64,000 nucleotides of DNA from Fallopia convolvulus (taxonomy: Eukaryota; Streptophyta; Magnoliopsida; Caryophyllales; Polygonaceae). A program made the position numbers and the translations under genes. This document shows, one piece after another, positions 1 to 11,703 of this stretch. Position 1 is the first letter of the stretch. Each line of letters begins with the position of its first letter. Under the pieces are notes generated by a model. That model made no database searches, was not told the DNA's origin, and worked only from the letters and a program-made list of their open reading frames with translations. Location of the stretch: contig OZ024720.1 in assembly GCA_964016875.1 (NCBI GenBank), positions 25,671,742 through 25,735,741 on the forward strand, read 5' to 3'.

Positions 1-85
1 TACGAGGCTTTACTTGAAGATTATGTTTCGGTCTTGCTTACATTGTTATTGCTTGAGGACAAGCAAGTTTAAGTATGGGGTATTT
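1..85 (+). mobile_element. 3' internal end of an Athila-family element with polypurine tract
   Basis: These bases match, in inverted orientation, the internal sequence next to the 3' LTR of the complete element at 6757-17571 (compare 8165-8250 on the minus strand). The polypurine tract AAGTATGGGGTATTT at 71-85 is identical to the one at 8165-8179 and directly precedes the LTR at 86. The rest of this element lies left of the window. Confidence 0.85.
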
Positions 86-1501
86 TGATGTCTCTCTATT
101 TGGTGGTGTTTTCATATGTGATTTCCTTTGTAAATATGTTTCTTTTTCCCCTTTTCTTGTGCGTTTTGTTCCTTTTTAGCTTAGTTCCCGTATTTCTATG
201 AGATTCGGAGACTACGCACCTTTTATGTATTTTGTAGGTAATTTGGCATGAATCAAGGATGGATTTGAAGGAGGGTCGAGACATGGAGCAAAGGCCGAGT
301 TAATGCGGGAAAGAGAGAAGCAAGCCATGAAGAAGAACAAGAGAAGCCAACTAAGAAGAAGGTGGAACGAGGTCAGGACCGAGATGCAACAACGTCGGGC
401 CCGACTTTGAAGTTTCCAACCTCGGACCGAGTTGCACAGTACCTCGGGCCCGAGGTTCCTCCGTGTCGGGCCGAGTCGGTCACCGGACTACTTGGGCTCC
501 AAGGCACGAATTTGTGAACTTCCACTTTTTCCCCTCATTTAATCCATAAAAGGCCCTCTTGTCTTCTAAGAAGGGGTTCCCTCACACACACAAAAAGGGG
601 GGGTTCCAAGGGAGCCAAGAGGATACTTGGAGAGCAAGGAGGAAGGAGAAGAGGAGGAAGAGAGAAAGAATCGGCCAAGGAGGAGGAAGACTTGAGAGGT
701 TTTTTGTTGATTGTTTAGATTTGATTTGCTTTGATCTAGTGGATTTGAAAACCCTTGAATTGAATTTGTGGATTGCTTTGGATTTGAATGAACCCTTGCT
801 TTGTTTTGAGATTGATTATGATGATTGCTTTCTCTTTTGATTTGATTGCTTTCTTTGCTTGTCACATGGAGTAGATCTCCTTGATCTTGGGTTATGGGGG
901 AAAACCCTAGCTAGGTTTAGGCTAGAAACCCCAATTCCATAGCCTTGAGTGTTTGATCTAAGGAACCCACTCTACATCGAGCTACAATTCCTTGCGAAAG
1001 TCGGGAATCAAGGCTTGAGATTGGCAAAGTAGCGAAAGTGAACATGTGTCAATCTCAAGACCTTGCTTCGAAGGGGATTTCCCCATGGATCGAGGTGTAG
1101 ATGTGGTTGGAACGAGGGCGAAAGCACTCGATCCTAGTCCGATCATCACTCATTGCCTGAATTGGGGTGGAAAAGCCTTAATCTACTAGGGAAGGAACCC
1201 AAAAGCCCAAGATCTACTTTTAAAATCTTTGAGTTCGACATCCCCAGCTACCTCGGGCCCGACTTACCCAGTGTCGGTCCCGACTTCCTCTTGTCGCCCA
1301 GCTCGGGCCCGACGTGACCTCAGTGTCGGTCCCGACTGTTTTCTTTATTTTCCTTTGTTTTATGCTCTCCTTTCTAGCTTCCTAGTATCTAGGCACATCG
1401 ATCGAGTAGACTTCCCGAGTGTTCGACACCCACCACGTACTACAACGGGGTCGGGTTATAATTTGTACCTCTTGACCCTCGCACACCGTGAGAGGCGATC
1501 A
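86..1501 (+). mobile_element. 3' LTR of an Athila-family retrotransposon (element runs off the left edge)
   Basis: A 1416-bp LTR starts TGATG after the polypurine tract and ends GATCA. It is homologous, in opposite orientation, to the 1408-bp LTRs at 6757-8164 and 16164-17571, but clearly more diverged from them than they are from each other, so it is an older copy or another subfamily. It contains four TCGGGCCCGA palindromes (395, 444, 1253, 1303). It is inserted in the LINE RNase H domain; GAATC at 1502-1506 would be the right copy of the target-site duplication, with the left copy outside the window. The ORFs at 559-865 and 1229-1804 look like chance frames in the LTR. Confidence 0.85.
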
Positions 1502-3744
1502 GAATCCGTCTCAACAATCACTTTTATAAAGCCACTATCCCACGCCAGCTTCAAACCCCCCAAGATCCCCCATAACTCCGCAATAGGCACTGCACACTAC
1601 CCAATTCTGTGGACGAAGCCGCTAACCCACTGCCCATTGCTATCTCTAATGATCCCAGCAACGGCCGCAATCGAGCCCTCCAAAACCGCACCATCGGAAT
1701 TGACCTTCACCCAACCAAGCGCTGGCAAATTCCAACAAACGCACACCTCAGTTTTGTCCCTTTTATCAGCAATCTTCTTGCCAGATTCACGAGCACATTT
1801 GTAGTCTCTCGTCTGATAGATAATGAACCGAGCCCCATCATTAGGTGGATGTGCTCCGTTAAAGACCTGGTTATTCCGCCATCGCCAAATCCACCAAAGT
1901 GAATAAGCAAAGATAGTCGTCCAATCTTCACCTCCACTCCTAGCCGCTTTTGTTGTCAAATTAATCCTGATCCATGCAAAAGGGCAACTAAAGAAATTAG
2001 TAAGAGGTGGGGAATTTGCAGAGAGAGCCACAAACCTCGGGTATGGGGACAATCCCTAAAAAGATGGATAAGAGATTTCGACGTGTTAAGGCACACTGAG
2101 CAGTCATCAAGAATCGTTAAATGACGCCTTCTCTTCTCCTCGTTGGTCAAGATGCAGCCCTTAATCGCCATCCAAACAAAGCACTTGACCCGCTCTGAGA
2201 CCCCGAGCTTCCATATAGTCGTGAAGACAACAGAGTCGACACAACATAAGTCCTTGATACCAGTTCTTATGTTCATAGCAGACCCAATAGAGTAATTACC
2301 ATCAGCAGACCACCCCAACAAAGATTGTCACTCGCATCCGGCATGGTCAAGATATCAGTGGCGTCCAGGCGCATGAGAACCTCCTGTGGCAACAAGGGCG
2401 ATACTCCAGTTCCACCCCCACCAGGCTCCCAGAAGAAATCCACGGTGGTGTTGACAAATGATTCATCAATCTCAGAGATAGCAAGATCAAGGAGTCGATC
2501 ATTGGACAACCATATATCCAGCTAAAAGCGAATCAACATACCATTACCAAGGACCCAACGTGTCCCCTAAACAATAACGACATCCATACCTTTAATTATA
2601 CTTGACCAAATATGAGATGGGCTAGATACAACATTCATCGCGGGGCGTATATACTTAGCTTTCAGTACATTACACCACAACAAGTTCTCACTCTTAAGGA
2701 ACCACCAACATAACTTGCCAATGATGGCTAGATTAAGATCTTTCATAGGCCTCAAGTCGAGCCCGCCAAGGTGTTTGGGCTTGCACATCTCTTCCCAAGA
2801 AACCAAGTGAATTTTACTCTACCCATTATTCCCATGCCATATAAAATTACGACATATTTGGTCAATTGTTTTCATAGGCTTCCTTCGGGATCGTCACCGT
2901 CGCCATGGTGTAAATGGGAAAAGAAGCTAAGACAGTTTTTGTAAGTGTAATCCTCCCAGCAAAGCTCAAGAAACGACTCTTCCAACTAGATAGCCGGGCA
3001 TTGATTTTATCTAAAAGAGGGGCGAAGGTCTCCTTACTAACCCTGTTGTGTAAAACCGGCATGCCAATGTAGCTTCCCAAATTAGTCGTAACTTCAACCC
3101 CACATTCTTCACGCAGATTGGAGATAGTCTGCTCATCAACATTAGGAGAGACGAACAATTTGGATTTTTCCAAGCTGATTTTTTGCCCTGACGCTTTGCA
3201 AAAGGTATTGAGCAGCTCAAGAATGCTCCTAAGCTGAGTAACCGAAGCCTTAGCAACCAAGACAATATCATCAGCAAAGAATATGTGGGAGATCTATAGG
3301 CCATTCCTAGAAAGCTTAGCTGGCTTCCAATTCCCCCTCTACACAACCTCATGGATCATTTGAATGAGTTTATCAATGCATAGAACAAAAAGATAAGGAG
3401 AAATAGGGTCTCCCTTGCGAATACCCCTAGAAGGCTTGAACTCCTTTGTCATCTCTCTGTTAACAAACACTCTCATTTTGGACGAACTGACACAGTTATT
3501 GATCCAATTTACCCAACACAAAGGGAATCCAACATCAACAAGGGTTTCCCCAATGAAATCCCAACGGAGATGGTCATAGGCTTTCTCCAAGTCGATCTTA
3601 AGCAACATCCACCCACTCTTGCCCTGCTTACGACGCATGTAATACACAACTTCCTGAAGCACCACGATGTTATCCAAGATGAATCTGCCTAGGAGAAAGC
3701 TCCCTTCAGTAAGACTGATGAGTGAAGACAAAATGGGGCGCATC
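1502..3744 (-). pseudogene. LINE ORF2, C-terminal part: RT core, zf-RVT and RNase H
   Basis: On the minus strand, 3744-2862 encodes the RT palm with KIDLEKAYDHLRW, a GIRKGDPISPYLF segment and, across stop codons near 3300, FFADDIVLV with the catalytic FADD. The thumb-like part follows (GSYIGMPVLHNR, SSWKSRFLSFAGR). Fragments at 2806-2567 continue this domain (CKPKHLGGLDLR). A zf-RVT domain lies at 2321-1956 (CFVWMAIKGC, CSVC, HLFRDC). An RVT_3-type RNase H follows at about 1960-1502 (VNSDGAVLEGS, GIIRDSNGQWVSGF), carries a TAG after HRIG, and is truncated by the LTR at 1501. Several frameshifts and stops are present. In the live family ORF2 would act in target-primed reverse transcription; this copy cannot. 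Confidence 0.85.
3737..3744. repeat. 8-bp target-site duplication, left copy (GGCGCATC)
   Basis: Repeated exactly at 5912-5919 on the other side of the hAT-like element. Eight bp is the hAT target-duplication length. Joining the LINE reading frame across one copy restores continuous RT sequence. Confidence 0.85.
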
Positions 3745-5911
3745 CAGTGGCGGATTTGTTTGGTGCCCAGTGGGGGCTACAACCCCCACTGGGATTTAAA
3801 AAAAAATTAATATGGAAAAATACATTAGTTATAATGTTAGGGTTAAAAGAAGTTTCAGCGAAGACTGAAGAGCGAACGAGGAACGACGGCCGCTGAAGTT
3901 CTCCCTGCCCTCCTCTGCTCGGCGATCGGACAGATCGGTGCACCTCAGCCCGCTCCTCTACTCCCTCACGGCTCACGAGTCGGGTCCGCCCCTCGCTGAG
4001 ACGGTTCGGGTTCGGGTCCGCCTACAGCACTCCGACGCTCACCTGCTCGTTGAGACGGGTCGGGTCCGGCACTCGCGGCTCACCTACTCGTTGAGACATC
4101 GCGCACTCGCGCCCGCCCTGGTTGCAATTGCAAGTGCAATCCGCCTACAAAGTGTTGTGTAATTTCCCTCTTATCCTCTTTAATTTCCCTCTTATCCTCA
4201 ATTTCAATTTAATGTCTTTCAATTTATTTAGCCCAATTAGAGTTTTAGAATTTGTGAAGCAAAAATACCATTGCTAACAATATTACATACTCTTTAGTGT
4301 GGAAATCCAAGATTGAAGGAATAGACTATTGCTTTCGATTTATGTTAGTATGTTGATAATCTTTGCTGATATAAGATGAAAGAACTATGTAGTCTATATA
4401 ATACAAACCAAATCTGACTGAAAAAAATAAAATTACCAAAATTGTTGCAGGATAATATAATATGGCTCTGATTTGAGCAAGACGAAGTTCAACAATGATT
4501 TCTCATCATTTTTAATTGCAATACTAGAAACTACACTGACAAAGGAAATGAGGGTTGTCTTCCTAATACATGTAAATGAACATAATCTAGAGCTACAAGG
4601 ATACTTTACATTGACCTGATAATCTAAAAACTACAATAACACAGCTCCTGTCGGGGGCTTCACATATAAGATCGATGTATAAGTCTAGTTGAATTTTATA
4701 GAATCCAAAGGATCAAATGAGAAATTGAAGAAGAAATTAAAGCTCTATTTCTCTCGAACGTGTTTTTTGTGTTTTATTGAAACAACTCTCATAGTGATCA
4801 ATTGACCAGTGGACTTAATTTTTTAACTTCCGTTATGATTTATGAATTTAGAGTTTGATGTTCATGTTATTTAATTGTCCAGGAAATAAAGAGATTTTTT
4901 CTACCTATTGGGGATTCACAAAATATAGGTTCTAGTTCTAATCCCGATCCATTAAGGGGGCGTTTGGTATAAATTCGGGTATGGGAATGGGATGAGGTAT
5001 CGGGTTGGGATGGTATGGGGTTAGAAACCCATACTTTATATCAAGTGTTTGGTAAAAAAATTTGGGATAAAATTAGGGTTTATTTTTGGAATAATTTTTG
5101 GGAGAATTCCAATATTCATTGAAGAAGATCCTAAATTTCTTACCCTTTTCTTTCTCAACCCTAAAAAATTAGTCTTGAATTAGTCCAAATTAATCAACTT
5201 CGTTCTTATTCAAATGACAAATCCAACACCTCTGTACATATCGAACTTGTATTTATGTTGTTGCACCCTATAAATTAGATTTAGATTTTTCTTATACATA
5301 TTCCTTTTTGAGCCCCCACCAAGTTGCACATACAATAATTTAATGGTGGTGTAGAAAAATTATGAGAAAGGAGGGGGTTGATAATGACAGAAGTTAGCTT
5401 GGTATATAAACAATGGAAGACAGGATGTTGGGCGGCAAATAGGAAGAGCAAGAAGGAGGTGGAATGGGTGGGAAACCCGGACAACAATAGAGGTATCAAA
5501 AACCGATACCATGTGGGTTTGAGTTATGAGTTTGAAACCCAAATTTATCTAAACCAAACACAAAGTATACGGTTTCTATTCCTCAAACCCATACCTCATA
5601 CCTCATACCTTCTAAACAAACAGGCCCTAAGTGTTCCAAGTTTGTCAAGTGTTGGTCCGCCAAGAATGGCTAATCTGTCTACTGCTGATGTTGAGGTTGG
5701 GTCTGATGTAGTGCGTTGTATTGAAACTGAAGATATTATTGTAGGATTTCAAGATATGGCAAATCGAAGAATGTCATTGTAATAGACAAATTATTGTAAT
5801 TTTTTTATATTTTATTAAAAAGACAAAAAAAAAATTCCTGGCTTCGCTTGGAATTTTGCTATCATCAAACCAATTTAGCCCCACTGAAAATTATTCCTGG
5901 CTACGCCACTG
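3745..5911. mobile_element. Non-autonomous hAT-type DNA transposon (2167 bp)
   Basis: The ends are inverted: CAGTGGCGGATTTG on the left, and on the right ...CTACGCCACTG, whose reverse complement is CAGTGGCGTAG. The 8-bp duplication GGCGCATC flanks both. Inside are remnants that resemble the two ends of a TTF/DUF4371-type hAT transposase: a plus-strand N-terminal-like stretch near 4885-4955 (KRFFLPIGDSQNIG) and a C-terminal-like stretch near 5660-5782 (DIIVGFQDMANRR). The middle of the gene is missing, so this is an internally deleted derivative. It interrupts the LINE RT and itself hosts the MITE at 4956-5627. The segment 3900-4150 is GC-rich and has no recognised coding sequence. Confidence 0.8.
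4956..5627. mobile_element. Tourist-like (PIF/Harbinger) MITE nested in the hAT element
   Basis: The element begins GGGGGCGTTTGGTAT and ends AAACAAACAGGCCC (reverse complement GGGCCTGTTTGTTT). It is flanked by TAA at 4953-4955 and 5628-5630, the 3-bp TWA duplication typical of this superfamily. Internal sequence is rich in GGTATGGG and CCCATACC motifs. The ORFs in it (5281-5782) have no recognisable product. Confidence 0.75.
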
Positions 5912-6756
5912 GGCGCATCCTATTAACCAACACCTTAGAGATAGTATTGTACAAGACATTGCAGAGGCTAATCGGCTGAAAGAGCGAAACCGACTCAGGT
6001 CGTGCAATCTTGGCAAGTAAAACAATAATCGTGTCATTAGAACCAAGGGGAAGTTCAGTAGACTCAAAGAATTGATGCACAAACTCCAGGATAGAGCTCC
6101 CCACAGTAGGCCAACATTCCTGAAAGAAAAGCGGTTGGAAACCGTCGATTCTCGAAGCCTTGTAAGCTCTCATCTCCTTGATAGCTTCATAAATTTCAGC
6201 ATTGGTGAAAGGAGTTGCGAGTTTCACCCAAACAGATTGTTGAATAATAGGAAAGGCACCACTAATTATAGGTATGGGGTCGGGCCCAATATCCGCAGCC
6301 GAGTATAGCACACGAAATAAGTCCACAACCATTGCTTCAATGACTTTGGCGTCCTCCACACGATTCCCATCAGCATCTTTCAGGACATCAATCTTATTGC
6401 TCTTTCGCCTAATAACAGTAGACAAATGGAAAAATGAGGTATTCCGGTCCCTCGCTCTGAGCCATTGCTCACGAGATTTTTGAAACCAAAGGATTTGTTC
6501 TTGCTCAAGAGTGCGATTTAGGTCATCATGCACGCTCCTTTCGCGTGCAAGAAGGGTCGCTGAAGGTGAATTAGCAACAGCCAACTGAATATCATGGAAC
6601 TGAGCAGTAAGGAGTTCCTTCCTCTCATTAATGAGCCCAAAGACCCTCTTGTTCCAATGCAACATGCACCCACACAGCTTTTTGAGTGCTATGGTGGTAT
6701 TCACATCCCTTTTCCATGAATCACAAACTACTTGTAGAAAATTGGGATGGGTAGTC
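5912..6756 (-). pseudogene. LINE ORF2, connector and N-terminal RT
   Basis: One open frame on the minus strand runs from the Athila junction at 6756 to the hAT junction. It carries the region between endonuclease and RT (FGLINERKELLTAQF, LEQEQILWFQKSREQWLR, RDRNTSFFHLSTVIRRKSN) and the first RT blocks (FQECWPTVGSSILEFV, PISLCNVLYNTISKVLVNR). The frame continues at 3736 after removal of the hAT element, and upstream at 17577 after removal of the Athila element. Its openness is probably chance preservation within a dead LINE. Confidence 0.85.
6752..6756. repeat. 5-bp target-site duplication TAGTC, left copy
   Basis: Matches TAGTC at 17572-17576 immediately outside the right LTR, proving that 6757-17571 is one insertion. 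Confidence 0.9.
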
Positions 6757-8164
6757 TGATCGCTCACGAATGCGAGGGTCTAGAGATACAATTTATAACC
6801 CGACCCCGTTGTAGCACGTGGTGGGTGTCGAACACTCGGAAAATCTACTCGATTGAGGTGCCTAAACACTAGAAAGCTGGAAAGGAGAACTTAAAACAAA
6901 GGAAAACAAAGAGAACAGTCGGGACCGACACAAGTGTCACGTCGGGCCCGATGTTGGCGACGAAGAGGGAAGTCGGGACCGACGTAGAGCAAGTCGGGCT
7001 CGATGTAGCTGGTTTTGTCGAACTCAAAGATTGAAAGTAGATCTTGGGCTTTTGGGTTCCTTCTCTAGTAGATTAAGGCTTTCCCACCTCAATTCAAGCA
7101 ATAAGTGATGATCGGAATAGGATTGAGGTGCTTTCACCCTCGTTCCAACCACTTCTACACATCGATCATTGGGGAAATCCCCTTCGAAGCAAGGTCTTGA
7201 GATGGACAAATGTTCACTTTCGTTACTTTGCCAATCACAAGCCTTGATTCCTTACTTTCATAAGGAATTGTAGCTCTATGTAGAGTGGGTTCCTAGATCA
7301 AGCACTCAAGGCTTATGGAATTGGGGTTTCTAGCCCAACCTAGCTAGAGTTTTCCCCCATAACCAAAGATCAAGGAGATCTACTCCATATGGCAAACAAA
7401 GAAAGCAAACAAATCACAAAGCAAAGCAATCAACATCATGAATCTCAAACCAAAGCCAAATTTCATTCACAAATCAAAAGCAATCCACAAACTCCAATCC
7501 AAGGTTTCCAAATCCACAAAATCAAAACAAGGCAAAGCTAATCTATCAACCAAACCTATCAAATCTCCTTCTCCTATGCCGATTCCCTCTCTTCTCCTTC
7601 TCCTCTCCTTCCTCCTTGCTCTCCAAGTATCCTCTTGAGAGTTTTTGAGAGTTGGTTCCTTGCCAAGTGTGTGGGAACCTCCTCCAATTAGAAGATAAGA
7701 GAGCCTTTATAGATGAGGGGCAAAAGTGGTAGTTTACAATTTCGTGCCTTGGAGCCCAATCCAGCCAGCGACCGACTCGGACCGACACGGAGCACCTCGG
7801 GCCCGACTTACTGGGCAAGTCGGTCCGAGGTCGAAAAATCATCTCGGGTCCGGCGTTGGTTCCAACTCGATCCGTACCTCGTTCCACCTTCTTCTTGTTG
7901 GCTTTTCTCTTGTTCTTCTTCATGGCTTGCTCCTCTCTTTCCCTCTTAAGCTCGGGCCTTGCTCCATGTTCCGATTCTCCTTCAAAACGATCCTTGATCC
8001 ACGCCAAAACGCCTACAAAACACATAAAACGCGCATAGTCTCCGAATCTCATAGAAATACGGGAACTAAGCTAAAAAGGAACAAAACACACAAGAAAAGG
8101 AGAAAAAGAAACATATTTACAAAGGAACTCATATATAAAAACACCACCAAATAAAGAGACATCA
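6757..8164 (-). repeat. 3' LTR of the young Athila-family element
   Basis: 1408 bp, plus-strand ends TGATCGCTCACG and GAGACATCA. Contains TCGGGCCCGA at 6942 and 7797 plus several TCGGGACCGA/TCGGTCCGA relatives. The small ORFs inside (7024-8154) recur identically in the other LTR at 16431-17561 and are LTR sequence, not genes. Confidence 0.92.
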
Positions 8165-8179
8165 AAATACCCCATACTT
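8165..8179 (-). other. Polypurine tract of the Athila-family element
   Basis: In element orientation AAGTATGGGGTATTT directly precedes the 3' LTR and is identical to 71-85 in the other copy. It would prime plus-strand DNA synthesis. Confidence 0.8.
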
Positions 8180-9918
8180 AAACTTGCTTGTCCTCAAGCA
8201 ATAACAATGTAAGCAAGACCGAAACATAATCTTCAAGTAAAGCCTCGTATGAAAACACATTTAAGCACAAGTGATTGATATTCAAGCAAGATTACGTCAT
8301 CACACATGATTAAGTGTTCCAAGGAATAGAGTCAATGCAACTAAGCCTCACTTTAGGGATATGTGAATGTGTATCACTCATCATGTGTATGGTTATAACA
8401 ATGAACACTCAAGCTCAAAAATCATGCAAGTAAGGACTTTACTATTGAAGCTAATATCACCAAATCCTCCACCTAGAGATGCCTAATACAAAGTACACAA
8501 AGAATTCGAACTTGGCTCAATGGAGGTCCTCAAAGAGGTTCCATTCGGCCGGGTTGTAATGGGGCTTTTGGTATTTCTCAAGGTGGGAATTATTTGGTCT
8601 TGTGGTGCTTACAATGGGGATTGAACAACCTAAACTCTCACCAACTTCACCAAAATTCCACAATCAATTTCACACTCATCCAAAAGACTTAACATTTTTC
8701 CTCTCAACCCAAAATTTCACTTAACATTCCACTTCATCTTTGCCCTTAGGCTTTTTGTTGGATTTTCCACACATTCTACACGGGACCGACTTTCTTATGA
8801 CATCGGGCCCGATGTGGTGTGTAACTCGGTCGGACCCTTTTTCTTCACTTAAGCTCTTTACCTTCATTCCACTTTCCATTTCCAACATTTTCTTTCTTTC
8901 TTTCTTTCTTTTTTTTTTCATTTTCTTTTTGCACAACAAAGATGCACTACCCACATGATTCATAACACCATTCTTTGCCCTTAAACCAAAGAGAATCTCA
9001 ACTCTTCAAATACAATCCAAACCTCTCTTCTAAAGTCCAATCCCATAAGGGTCAAGTCATATAAGGCTAGGAATAATATTTTTGAGGAGTTTCAAACAAA
9101 GGCCTAGGCTAAAACGGGGCTACAAACAAAGGATTCACTTCATGGTAGGATATGGAACATTTATGTGACTAAAAGAACAAAGTTCAAAATCAATATGACA
9201 ATGCTAGGACAAATCTCATGACGGTCTTGGAAAATAGATAAACACCGCAATAGCAAGTTTTACTAAGCATGCATGATCTAATCACACAAGAAACATGAGG
9301 GATATGCAAATATGAACAAGCATCCCTAAAATGGCCAAAAATCAATCTCACAAGGGTCACTCATACTTAGTTGCATAAGAACTCATCCTAGAACTCACAT
9401 GTTCAATAAAACAAGCAAGATATCATGATCACATCAAAAGCAACATCTTTTTAGAGGCTAAACCATCCAAAAATATGCAAAGGAATTTACATGCTCACAT
9501 CATCATTAGCTTTCATTTGGACATCTAAGATGGGAATTTCTAGTCCAAAAACTACAAAACACAAAATCTTTTTGTTGTTTTCAACACAATTTTTCAAATT
9601 TTTATGGATTTTTGCAAAAATTTCTCTATACAAAACCAAAAACAAAGATTCATCCATTCAAAACCAAATCAATCATCCATGTCATTCATCAAACCACAAA
9701 CCAAGAAACAAACGTCCCAAACACAAACTAGAAACCGAAAACCAAATATCCTCAAAATAACAAAAACACACAAGCAAGTGAAATCATGAGCACACTTACC
9801 CCCACCCCATACTTAAAATTTTGATGTCCCCATCAAACAAGGAAACCAAAACTTAAAAGCAAGAGAGAAGAGTACAAAGAGCTCACAATTTCTTTATTCT
9901 TCAATGGCATGTCTAGAA
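8180..9918 (-). other. Long 3' non-coding region of the Athila-family element
   Basis: No conserved coding sequence is seen. The stretch holds one TCGGGCCCGA palindrome (8803), a T-rich microsatellite-like run near 8885-8930, and a second purine tract near 9799-9813 (sense AAGTATGGGGTGGGG). Confidence 0.6.
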
Positions 9919-11703
9919 TCACTCAAAGGGGTTGTCACGCCTATATCCTCTTTGGAGTCTCACTTGCCGCTCCCTCTCGTACACTTGCTCTTGGTAGAAG
10001 TCTTGTGGTGGTGGTTGGAGTTGAGGATCCGGGCGTGTCCATTGATCCTCACGGGAAGGGAAGTTCTCGCTCATCCATGTGTTGAAGCTATCTTGGACCC
10101 GCCACCTTTGGTCCTCCACCTCTCTAAGCTCATCCACCTCTCGCCTAGTGTAGCCGAGGGCTCGGTTCATCTCTTCTTGGCTAGCTTGGAAAGCACCTTG
10201 TTGTTGAAGCAATTGTTGTTGTTGTTGGTACATGTATTGTTGTTGAAGATTCACTTGATGGACCTCTTGAAGAACATTCTCTTGTTGAAGTTGAAGATGG
10301 GCCATTTGGTTGGCCAAGAAGGACATGTCCACCCTTTGTTGTCGCTCGGGAAACACCATTCCCGGACCATACCATTGGGCGTAGCCTTCATAACCGCCAC
10401 CTTGAGCTTGTTCTTGCCTTGCACCACTCCCCTCTCCATGCTCATAGTGCCTCGGGACCTCATCACCATAGAAGGCACCTGACCGACTTTGATGGAAGTC
10501 GGGCCCGATGTCATGTGTACCTCGGTCCGCCAATGTTGGAGCTTGGTGCGTGGCTCGGAGGTTGGCCATCAAGCCTTGGAAGCGCTCATCTTCTTCTTTT
10601 TGCTCTTGATCGACGTCCATGTCTTCCCCACGAGGTGCAAACACAAAGTTATCTTGGTCGAAATCCGGTGAAGATGGAGGGGAGGTAAACCGAATGTGTT
10701 GAGGTTGTTGTCGTCGCCCCTCTCTTGCACCTTCGGGGTCACCAAATGAGTGTGGCTTGTCGGCCCACACTTGGTACCAATTGTGATACCGAGAAAGATC
10801 ATAGAGGTTGGGCACCAACCGGATGGACACACCATCATAGCTCGAGTGAGGGGCCAAAGAAGTCAAGTAAAGCTTCTCCTTGATGATGTTGGCCTTCTTG
10901 AAATACTTCATGTTCATATACTCAACACCATTCGGAGCCGGAGAATACTTGTTAAGGTCGACTCCTACACGCACGGCTAGCCTTGCTATCATCCCGCCGA
11001 AGTAGATCCAAGAGGAGCTTTGGAAGTCTCGCACCATCTTGACCCACTCCCATGCAAGGATCATGGGCTTCTCGGTGTGGAAGAGCATCTCATTTAGCAA
11101 CATAATCTCTTCCTTCATCGGCTTGTTCAACTCATGACGAGCATAGATTGCACATCCCAAAACTCGCACCATGACCCGAAAAAGAGGGCTAGCAATCTCA
11201 GTTGTGGTGGCGCCCTTTCTCATCTCGCTCTTCCCGGCCACATGTCGCCACACTTGGTTCACCTTCTCGTTGTCGACGTCGGTCTCTTCTTTTGGACATG
11301 GAAACCCGAAGTAGGTAGCCAAGTCCCTAAGAGAGAGATTGTGGTCCTCATTGCCCAATTGGAAGGTGATCGCCCCTTCCTCATCCTCCATATTATCATA
11401 AGTGCATTCAAAAGTGGCCATGAATTCCGAGGTGAGGGCGGGATAGTGGGTGTTGTCCCACCTTAGCATCCCATTGAGACCGATGTGGGAGTAGCACCTT
11501 GGAAGAGCTTGATCCATGCCCATCTTCTTCACGGTTTCCCAATCAAGCCACCTTGTGTGATGCTCAAGCGCCATATACCTTGCATAACTCTCAACTTGCG
11601 CATCATCCTCCAAGTAAACATCATCCAACTTTGGCTCTTTTCTTGACTTCTTGGACTTCTTCTTCGGTCTTTCCGCATGAGATGATGAAGCTCTAGTCTC
11701 CAT
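9919..11703 (-). CDS. ATHILA ORF (Arabidopsis retrotransposon ORF-1 family), env-like position
   Basis: A 594-residue open frame lies downstream of gag, in the position of the env-like ORF of Athila elements. I chose the ATG at 11703 (METRASSS); an in-frame ATG 27 bp upstream exists but adds only a weak hydrophobic start. Residues about 8-22 are strongly basic (KKKSKKSRKEPK), suggesting nuclear or nucleic-acid contact. The body, about 30-330, matches my recollection of the ATHILA ORF-1 family (RWLDWETVKKMG, GLNGMLRWDNTHYPALT, FQLGNEDHNLSLRDLA). The C-terminal third is low complexity, with a Gln-rich tract around residues 470-500 and a coiled-coil-like stretch after it. No signal peptide or clear membrane segment is visible, so envelope function is doubtful. 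The function of this family is unknown to me. The frame is intact, fitting the recent insertion. It also contains one TCGGGCCCGA palindrome (10499). Confidence 0.8.
   Translation of the reverse strand: METRASSSHAERPKKKSKKSRKEPKLDDVYLEDDAQVESYARYMALEHHTRWLDWETVKKMGMDQALPRCYSHIGLNGMLRWDNTHYPALTSEFMATFECTYDNMEDEEGAITFQLGNEDHNLSLRDLATYFGFPCPKEETDVDNEKVNQVWRHVAGKSEMRKGATTTEIASPLFRVMVRVLGCAIYARHELNKPMKEEIMLLNEMLFHTEKPMILAWEWVKMVRDFQSSSWIYFGGMIARLAVRVGVDLNKYSPAPNGVEYMNMKYFKKANIIKEKLYLTSLAPHSSYDGVSIRLVPNLYDLSRYHNWYQVWADKPHSFGDPEGAREGRRQQPQHIRFTSPPSSPDFDQDNFVFAPRGEDMDVDQEQKEEDERFQGLMANLRATHQAPTLADRGTHDIGPDFHQSRSGAFYGDEVPRHYEHGEGSGARQEQAQGGGYEGYAQWYGPGMVFPERQQRVDMSFLANQMAHLQLQQENVLQEVHQVNLQQQYMYQQQQQLLQQQGAFQASQEEMNRALGYTRREVDELREVEDQRWRVQDSFNTWMSENFPSREDQWTRPDPQLQPPPQDFYQEQVYERERQVRLQRGYRRDNPFE

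Noticed and set aside
1229..1804. 191-residue plus-strand ORF
   Set aside because: It spans the LTR/LINE junction and is antisense to the LINE RNase H.
7546..8154. Overlapping ORFs of 60-168 residues (repeated at 16953-17561)
   Set aside because: They recur identically in both LTRs and show no domain; they are chance frames in LTR sequence.
9904..10482. 192-residue plus-strand Leu-rich ORF
   Set aside because: It is the antisense shadow of the Gln-rich part of the ATHILA ORF.
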